Source: Berberis thunbergii
Taxonomy: Eukaryota > Streptophyta > Magnoliopsida > Ranunculales > Berberidaceae
Length of the DNA stretch: 64,000 bases
Direction of reading: 5' to 3'
Assembly: GCA_003290165.1 (NCBI GenBank)
Contig: QNQO01000651.1
Coordinates: forward strand, 310,001 to 374,000
A model generated the notes under the pieces. That model was not told the DNA's origin. It saw only the letters and a list, made by a program, of their open reading frames with translations, and made no database searches. The position numbers and the translations under genes are program-made. The first letter of the stretch is position 1; each line of letters begins with the position of its first letter. Below are positions 56,620 through 64,000 of the stretch, in pieces.

Positions 56620-58284
56620 TGATCATTCTCCCCGAGCATTTTGATTAATTACAATTACACATTATATACATAGACATATTTCTCAAATTTTTCTCACACA
56701 CACATATTCACACATTTGAGCTCATCACTGAGTTGCTCTACAATAATGGTTAGAGCTTTATTTATAATTACTCCAAGGGCAGTGGAGAATTCTCTAGAAA
56801 TCCACACTTCTTCCCTACTTTTCAAGTCTTCTAGAAAACTGTCTAGTTCTCTTCTTCTTCTTCTCAATTCTCAACTCTTCTAAAGAACGTCTCCTTTTAA
56901 TTTTCTAGATTATTCCACAGGTTGGTGTTGATAATTCAACATCCCCCCTCAACACCAACTTGTCGATCTTCACATTCTCACTCACTATTAGTGGAAAGAT
57001 TGTGTATGATATTCTCTAGGATTATTTTGTAAATATTCTCTAGAATTATTCTGTAGATATTCTCTAGGATTATTCTGTAAATATTCTCTAGGATAGTCTA
57101 TGGTAAGCTGAGTTGTATCTTTCCTAGCTTAGCTTATTTGCTACCTAGTTTAGTATTGCTAGCTTTGTATATATATCCCAAGGTGTGGCCACTATCAATA
57201 ACAAGAAATACAGTTCCACAAAACTCTTCACTCACCACCAGCTTGCTAGTCTTTACGTTCACATTGCACTTCTTCCAATATCACGACCAATTGGTTCATG
57301 AACATGATCTTCATACTTCATCAATTCTATGTGCTTCCTTGGCACACACACAACTTCGTGCTCCCTTGGTACTTCCACACATAATGTGTTTTCTTGGCAT
57401 TTCCACACAACAACGTGTTCTTTTGGCGCATTCACTCACAACATGCTCTCTAGCACTTTCACTCAACGTGCTCTCTGACACAATGTGACTTTGTGATCCC
57501 CTGTCGTAGCCTAAGTCACATTTCTTTTTGCGTCACCCTGCTTACCAGTCCTCTCACGGGGACCCGTTACACTTATGTACATGGACACAATGTGTCGATA
57601 GTTGGCATGACACCTCAATCCTGATTAATCCGTCACCTAAATTTCCGCCATTTCCTCTACGGTGTGGTGACATAACCCTAGACTCTTCCTCAATTTTTTT
57701 TTCATTCTGATTGTCCTGACTAATTGGTTTCACGGTCTCAAACTTTGCACAAATAATCTCCACGAAATCTTAATCTCGGATCGTACATATGAACAATACC
57801 ATACGTATTAATAGTGTACCTGTACATTTCAATACAATACTGATGGATAGTAAACAATGTCGTTTTCTTGTAAACAATACAGTTATCTTCGATGAACAAT
57901 ATCAATCTGGCTCTGATACCAGATTGTTGAGAATTCCCGCCCCTAGGATCAATTACAAACAATTATATATAAACACAATTACACTCAATTATATATTACA
58001 AACGCACACACATTTCTCAAATTTTTTTCTCACACACACATACACTCACACATTTGAGCTTATCTTTGAGTTTCTCTACAACAATGGTTTGGAGCCCTAC
58101 TTATAATCACTGAAAGGGCGGTGGAGAATTCTCTAGAAATTCATTGTTATTCCCTTCTTCTCAAGTCTTCTAGATAACTCTTACCTAGTTTTCTTATTTT
58201 TCTTTTCTATTCTTAACTTTTCTAGATAACATCTCTTCTCGACTTCTCTAAATTATTCCACAAGTTTGTGTTGATAATTCAACA
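56620..58284 (-). mobile_element. Non-autonomous LTR retrotransposon, family member 1
   Basis: Right LTR 57925-58284 (360 bp, starts TGTTGAGAATTCCCG, ends ATAATTCAACA). Left LTR about 56620-56941 ends the same way. Minus-strand primer-binding site ATCTGGTATCAGAGCCAG lies at 57905-57922. Polypurine tract GGTGTTGAGGGGGGA lies at 56942-56956. The interior has no gag or pol. A relative lies at 60293-61581. Confidence 0.75.
57000..57225 (+). repeat. LTR-like insert within family member 1
   Basis: Four near-tandem ATTCTCTAGGATTATTCTGTA units (57015-57095), a TATATATATCCC TATA-like site and an AATAACAAGAAATACA end look like a copia LTR on the plus strand. It has no counterpart in family member 2. 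The exact edges are unclear. Confidence 0.4.
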
Positions 58285-58329
58285 CTTTATATTGTGGTAT
58301 CTACTAAATGAGTTGGGAATAGCTAAATC

Positions 58330-58480
58330 TGAACTATATAACAATTGTTTTCCCAAATGAATAGTGCAGGTTGTTTTCAACCTGATTCTTAGATTCTCCA
58401 CTTTGCCCTAAAACATTCATCATATTTACAATCAAAATAAATTGGTTAAAGTAGTAAAAACAAGAGGTTTTGGATGGCAA
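58330..58480 (+). mobile_element. Helitron 5' fragment
   Basis: AATGAATAGTGC followed by TTTTCAACCTGATTC repeats the 5' zone of the Helitrons at 44171 and 59021. Similarity then fades. The sequence to 59020 is AT-rich and non-coding. Confidence 0.4.
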
Positions 58481-59020
58481 AAAATAAACCAATGTGTATT
58501 TAATTATCTCATGCCTTATTAGTGGAACCACACTACTATAATAGATTATGTGCTACATTACTTTGGATCATGTGACTACTTTTTTTTGGTAATTTTTGGT
58601 GTATGTAAAGAAAATGTAGCATTGGTTAAGATGGCCTTTGGTCTTAGGCTGATAGAAAAATAGGATTAAGTTTTCTTCTTCCTATTTTCATGAATTTAAA
58701 TTCCCATTTTTATGGCATTTTGAAGAAACTTAAAACTTAATATATTGATTTAAACCATTTAATCATAATAATTACATCCAATCAAAGGTTTTAGTAATCT
58801 TTTGTATAATGTTGTAAAGAGCACGAGTAGCACACACAAAATTAAATTCAAAATATTTGGTTAGACCAATAGGAGATACACAAAATTTAAGTATTATCAC
58901 TATTTCATTTTTTGTGTCAATCAACAATTTGCTCGATGCGTATAGATTCAATGCAAAATCATTGAATGATAGATAATTTTCACATTTACTTAATCCTGAA
59001 AATAAATTATATTAAACAAA

Positions 59021-59613
59021 TACTATATATAACGCCTACAAGGTTAGATGAATAGTGCCCATGTCTTCAACCTGATTTTCAGGTTAAAAATGCCCTTTCA
59101 CTTTCTTAATATCTTCAAACAAAATAAATAGGTAGGTGAATAGTGACAATGAGTAGTTATGCCTGTTAGATAAAAACATTGTTACATATGTTTACCATTC
59201 TACCCTAAAAATTTAAACAATTTATAATCAAAACCAACAGCTCTCAACATTTATTAACTATACTTAAGCCCATAATAAAATTTATTTGAAATCTAGTAAT
59301 TATCTATAAATTATAAATAGGTCCTTGCATCTAACTTTTGGTTTTCCATTTTGCCACCTACATTTGATTTTTTTACATTCAAAATCAAACTCTCTCAAAC
59401 ATTGATTAATTATACATAAGCTCTTAATTATAAATTTACTTAAAGCCCCCCCCTCCAACCCCAAAATTATATGTAAACTATAAATAAGACCTTAGAATAG
59501 TGAGATTGCAATATTCAGTTGCAATATTTTACTCCTAAATTTTAACATTTACTTATTATTTATTTAAAAATAAAACAGAATATACATGCACATAGTGTGC
59601 AACCACACCCTAG
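59021..59613 (+). mobile_element. Non-autonomous Helitron, copy 2
   Basis: It starts near TACTATATATAACGCC and shares GATGAATAGTG and GTCTTCAACCTGATTTTC with copy 1. It ends CACACCCTAG followed by T, with a perfect TGCACA-TAG-TGTGCA hairpin just upstream. At about 590 bp it equals copy 1 without its nested MITE. Confidence 0.65.
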
Positions 59614-59639
59614 TATTTTAAATTCTCCTTAGGGATTTG

Positions 59640-60290
59640 GATGATAACAAAGCTTTCCTCACTTCATTTATGGGCATCTATAAAAAATTAAAATAAAACA
59701 ACAAGATTTTCAATAAATAAAAAAATAAATCTTATTCTAGTGAATACTAGACAAATAGAATTGTGGAAGTTTTTACAAATTTTAATAAGGAACAAGAAAT
59801 TCGGCTTAGCCCAACAACATAAACTAGTTTGTATCCAGGGGAACAATGCTAGATGCACTAAAATCATAGCACCCTCAAAGTGTTGCTAACCTGTCACAAT
59901 TTCTGAAACCCCTGAATGTATTGCGGTGCAATGGTAATATTATTGATAATGTCATTGATTTCCATAGGTGCCCATAACATAGAGTTTCATTGTCATCCTT
60001 CCCGCTAAAAGCCACGCACAAGCTGCAAAGATAATACCAACTAGAGCACACAAAAAGCCCAATCCTCCTCATATTGAGGAATTATCATTGATGAATTATC
60101 TCTAAGATCATATCTTGGAGATCATACTAAAGGAGTATCTCCATAACATATCCATCGCAATACCTAGTCTCTTTCAAAACAAACATATCATTCGCTCTTG
60201 GTTCCATCTTTCTCTTGCACTTCTCAAATTCATTTTCCCTAGTTATCTCTTTCGCTAAGCTTCATACAACAAAATGTTAAGTATACATCA
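59640..60290 (-). other. Spacer with an unidentified exon-like stretch
   Basis: The minus strand at about 60065-59960 can be read as GFLCALVGIIFAACAWLLAG, a membrane-segment-like run, and 60250-60120 as KEITRENEFEKCKRKMEPRA in another frame. Both are interrupted. They may be remnants of a gene I cannot name. Confidence 0.25.
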
Positions 60291-60292
60291 AA

Positions 60293-61581
60293 TGCTGAGA
60301 ATTCTTAGCCTATAATCGATTACAAACTTACAATTACATTAAGACACGACACCAACAAATAAATATTACAACACATAACTACACATATTTCTCTCAAACA
60401 CACAACTAGTTCACTCACTTGGGAGCTCTTGGCACTCTTACACTTGAGCTCATTTGTGCTACTCTACAATGTTCACCTATAGGCTTATTTATAATTGCTC
60501 ATAAAATATGTGGAAATCCTTGGATAAGTTTAGAGAGAATTCTCTGTCCTTAGAGATATTTCTCAAGGGATTAATTTAAAAAGAGAAATCTCTAGAGACT
60601 CGTGGCGGTTGCAACAAAAAAATTCTTTAGAAATGTTGAGTTGGTGCTGCTACTTCAACATGCCCCCTCTACACCAACTCGTTGATCTTTATATTTTCAG
60701 GTTGCTTTCACATTTACACACTGTTTTCACGTTCACACATTGACCAATTGGTTTATGGACAAAATCTTCACGCTTCATTGCTTCCTTGTTCTCCTTGGCA
60801 CCTTCATTCGTGATTTTCAAGTACTCCCATGATACTTCCACACACAACTATTTTGTGCTCCCTTGGCACTCTTACTCACAATTTCTTCGTGCTCCCTTGG
60901 CACTTCCACTCTCAACTTTAACGTAATCTGTTTGTACTTCACCTCAAGCCTGACTTTTCCTGTCACCTATATTCCGCTATTTTTCTAAGATGTGGTGACA
61001 TGACCCAGACTCTTCCTTATTCTTTTCTTCAGTTTTCCATGACAAATCAGCTTCATAATCTCAAACTTCGCACCAACGATTTTTACAAAAAATACCTCAA
61101 AACTTGATCCCTGATCATATGTATGAACAATACCATACTTTTGTATAGTGAATGGTGTCATACATACCAATAGTGAATAGTACCGTTGTCTTCCGGTGAA
61201 CTGACTCTGATACCAAATTGTTGAAAACTCTCGACCTTAGGAACGATTACAAACTTACAATTACATAGAGACACAATACTAACAAATACAAATTACAACA
61301 CATAACTACAAACCTACACATATTTCTCTCAAACACAAATACTACACTACCACTTGGGAGCCCTTGAGCTCATTTGAGCTACTCTACAATGTTCACCTAG
61401 AGGCTTATTTATAATTGATCATATAGTATGTGGAAATCATTGTATAATCTAGAGAGAATTCTCTAGACATTTAGAGATGTTTCTCAAGAAATTAATCTAG
61501 AAAGATAAATCTCTAGATAAATATGGTGGCTACAACAAAAGAATTCTCTAGAAATGTTGAGTTGGTGTTGCCACTTCAACA
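60293..61581 (-). mobile_element. Non-autonomous LTR retrotransposon, family member 2
   Basis: Left LTR 60293-60660 (368 bp) and right LTR 61219-61581 (363 bp) both end in CTTCAACA and share ACACATATTTCTCTCAAACAC. Minus-strand primer-binding site TTTGGTATCAGAGTCAG lies at 61202-61218. The 558-bp interior resembles the interior of member 1 (GTGGTGACATGACCC.AGACTCTTCC, GTATGAACAATACCATAC) and is non-coding. Confidence 0.8.
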
Positions 61582-61584
61582 CGA

Positions 61585-62200
61585 ACAAATGAGGTTCATG
61601 ATAGAACATGAGACTAATCCGGTTCAACAAATTATAATCAAGTAGAGGAAAAACCACAAAAAATGACAGCCAAACTCAATAAGATGATCAACCCAAATCA
61701 GAGCTTCCAAGAACATTCTGCTAGAATTGTGGGCATCATAAATAACTTGAAACGCGAAGGGGTAATGTCCACGGGTCTAGTATGCATCCAAATCAATTGA
61801 AGAACATGTAAATGAAAATGAAAAAAAAACATAATATGTGATTTAGACAACAAAGGATAAGAAGTGGTCCCCTCATATCCCCTCCACCTCCCTCACCTCT
61901 CACCACGCCTCACCCTACACCTCCCACCATGCCTCTCATCCCCTCCCTGACTTTTTTATCTGTCTCTGTTTGCTGAGATCTGATCTGATCTGCGAGAGGG
62001 AAGCATAGCTCCTTCGCTGAAGTATGAGAATATGAGATCTAATGAAGAGGGAATGAAATAAAATTTGGATTTGCAGGCTGATGGTGTGAAATAACTGACG
62101 AATCATTGAGGGGCGCTGCATGAGTTGCTTCAAACCCAATCTATGTGAAAACAAACTGATATGAAGGAAAGAGCAGGTCGTCATGGATTTGCGACTATCC
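61585..62200. other. Non-coding lead-in to the LINE ORF1 remnant
   Basis: No supported gene. The open frame at 61936-62370 on the minus strand is antisense to the DUF4283 remnant. Confidence 0.35.
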
Positions 62201-62289
62201 TTTCTCCAAGGATGGATTAGGCAGCAATACTCAAACAGGGGATTAACAAAGTTGCAATATGTCGCCTCAGCTGATTCTAAAGAGAAAAA

Positions 62290-63655
62290 GGTAGTGCACA
62301 TTAAAACTTCTGAGTTTGCGGCTAAGATCGTTGAATGTGAATAGTTAGTGATTGGAAGATATATGGGCAAATGCCTAGATTATCGATATGTTAAAGAATT
62401 CTTAATCAGGGCATGCAAAACAAAAGGCTTTAATATGAAAATCCATGGGGACAAGGTTTTTGTGTTCAAGTTTCATAAAGAATCAGATAAAAGTAAGGCT
62501 TTGGAGATGGGGCCAATTCACATAGCGAGTCGATTATTCATAATCAGGTCGTGGACACTTTTGATGGAGGAGGATGAAGAAGTACTAATGTCAGTACAAA
62601 TATGGGTAACTCTTACGAAAACACCATTATTCTTATGTAATCCTGATGGAATCCAAAGAATTGCAATTGTTGTAGGGAAACCAATAATGTTTGATAAAGC
62701 AACAGAAGAGGGAATGCAATTATCTTTTGCAAGGGTATGTGTAGAGATTGATGTCAACGATCATCCCAAAAAACAATACCTATCTCCATTGATGAAGGGA
62801 AACACAAGGTAGTTGAAGTTGAGTGCACATGGATCCCTACTAGATGCAGCTCATTGCTGGGTTTTGGCATGCAAAAATTAGTTGTCCAAGGAATGATGTT
62901 AAGAAGCCTAGTACACAGGTATGGAGAGATGCAAAAAAGACAGTAGATACACCAAGCAAAGATAAGGATGGATGGAAATAGCACAAAGCAGTCACACGTT
63001 TAAAAAGCGAGGAGCAAATAATGATGCAAGTAACAACACCTTCCAGAAAGAAGATGCAAAGGGAAAATTACTACTGATGTAGAAATCCAACAAGTGGTAG
63101 TGGTTCATAACTCCAGCCAATTGAGCACTAAGACTGGGAAAGAAATTCAAAGTAGTCCAGATGAGGGTAAACATACCAAACCAGTTTGCAGCGATAGAAG
63201 ATGAACAAGTATATAACCTGGTTGAAATGAGAAAGAGTGGGAAGATAGATGAACATGAAATGTTGAGAGATCAATTGCAGTCTCCAAGAACCCCAAGCAA
63301 CCTCCCAATAGTTACTACCTCTGCATCCTTGGACGAACATGGATTTTATGTGAAAGGTATGATGGTCCCCTAACCTTAACTAGGGTTAAAGATGTTTTGA
63401 AACTTTTTGTAGAATATGAGAATGGGAACGAAGTTAGCAGTGCAGACAAGGAAGTAATAGAGTGCGGGGACGTGGATGAGATGAAGAAGTACCTCTTAGA
63501 ACTAAAAGATCTATTTGAAAAAAAAAAAAGATACTTCAGTGGGTCAAAATATTATTGATGATTAATGTAAGGTAATTACTACTCAATCTCCAAAGGAAGA
63601 TGCATATCGAAGATCTTCTCGAATCAAGAAAGCAAACCTTATATTCAGTGTATAA
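62290..63655 (+). pseudogene. LINE ORF1-like remnant (DUF4283 domain)
   Basis: After VHIKTSEFAAKIVECE and a stop, the frame 62348-62812 gives IGRYMGKCLDYRYVKEFLI, GDKVFVFKFHKESDKSKAL, GPIHIASRLFIIRSW and FARVCVEIDVNDHP. This is the nucleic-acid-binding DUF4283 domain found in plant LINE gag-like proteins. Degraded zinc-knuckle-region text (WIPTRCSS) and later fragments (IPNQFAAIEDEQ near 63165, YRRSSRIKKANL near 63610) continue to a stop at 63655. No endonuclease or RT follows within the window. Confidence 0.7.
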
Positions 63656-63659
63656 ATAA

Positions 63660-64000
63660 AAAGATAAGTTAAATGAAGATCAACACCAGCTCCTACAATC
63701 TCTCGAGAACTAGTTTATTCCAAGTTTTTTATTGCTTTACTATTCGAGTCCGTGTGTTTCAAAAACATCATTCCAACTTTTTCTATCTGTTAGGGAAGGG
63801 GATGAAGAACCTTCTTTTCAAGATGATTAATTGATTGATGCCTACCAAGATCGTGAGTTTAAGTTTGTCCACCAAGGAACAATCTGGACAACAATCCACT
63901 TAGCGAGTTTAACCCTTTGCTTAAAGCACATTGATCCTTCTCTTAGTTTTATTGAGGAGTTTACGATAAATTTCCTTATTTGTGATGATGTAATGAATGA
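63660..64000. other. Window end, nothing recognised
   Basis: No coding block or repeat that I can support. Confidence 0.4.

Noticed and set aside
57138..57488. 116-residue plus-strand frame
   Set aside because: It lies within a non-coding LTR-element interior and an LTR-like insert, and has no domain.
1..64000. CRISPR arrays, rRNA genes and standard tRNA genes
   Set aside because: None seen. tRNA-like boxes occur only inside SINEs, and the tandem array at 24475-24690 is degenerate and lacks repeat-spacer structure.

Overview
The window looks like intergenic, transposon-dense chromosomal DNA from a flowering plant, most likely a eudicot. It is AT-rich and has intron-containing genes with GT..AG splice sites. 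It holds plant-specific gene families (dirigent, BAG6 with IQ and BAG domains, a viroplasmin-domain protein) and plant-type mobile elements (Ty3/gypsy and Ty1/copia elements, TRIMs, RNase H-bearing and RTE-type LINEs, tRNA-derived SINEs, PIF/hAT MITEs, Helitrons). I saw no bacterial or organellar features. The species cannot be named from the sequence alone.

Layout. 1-4.85 kb: decayed Ty3/gypsy gag-pol on the minus strand, running off the left edge. 5.15-14.1 kb: a minus-strand LINE split into three pieces, by a fold-back element (6.25-8.07 kb) and by a 5.45-kb copia compound (8514-13968). The copia 3' LTR itself holds a 1.87-kb solo LTR. 14.2-18.8 kb: a dirigent pseudogene disrupted by a 1.55-kb DNA transposon, then a SINE and an intact dirigent gene (18214-18807, minus). 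20.4-28.6 kb: gag debris and a second minus-strand Ty3/gypsy element, whose gag is split by a 3.38-kb terminal-inverted-repeat element with a 10-bp target duplication. 28.6-36.1 kb: a TRIM, then a gene for a small viroplasmin-domain membrane protein whose 5' two thirds are repeated in inverted orientation 2.5 kb away, giving arms of about 2.2 kb. The loop carries fragments of other genes, including a LUC7-type exon. 36.4-48.2 kb: MITEs, an RTE LINE with a few disabling lesions, a 1.4-kb fold-back element, Helitrons with a nested hAT MITE, and a third, broken dirigent copy. 49.1-53.5 kb: a BAG6-like co-chaperone gene with an otherwise continuous reading frame broken by two single-base frameshifts. 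53.7-64 kb: SINEs, a TRIM, two members of one non-autonomous LTR family, a Helitron and a LINE ORF1 (DUF4283) remnant.

Probably functional host genes: the dirigent gene, the viroplasmin-domain gene, and the BAG6-like gene if its frameshifts are sequence errors. They share no evident pathway. Most of the rest is layered transposon insertion, and target-site duplications allow several insertions to be placed in order.
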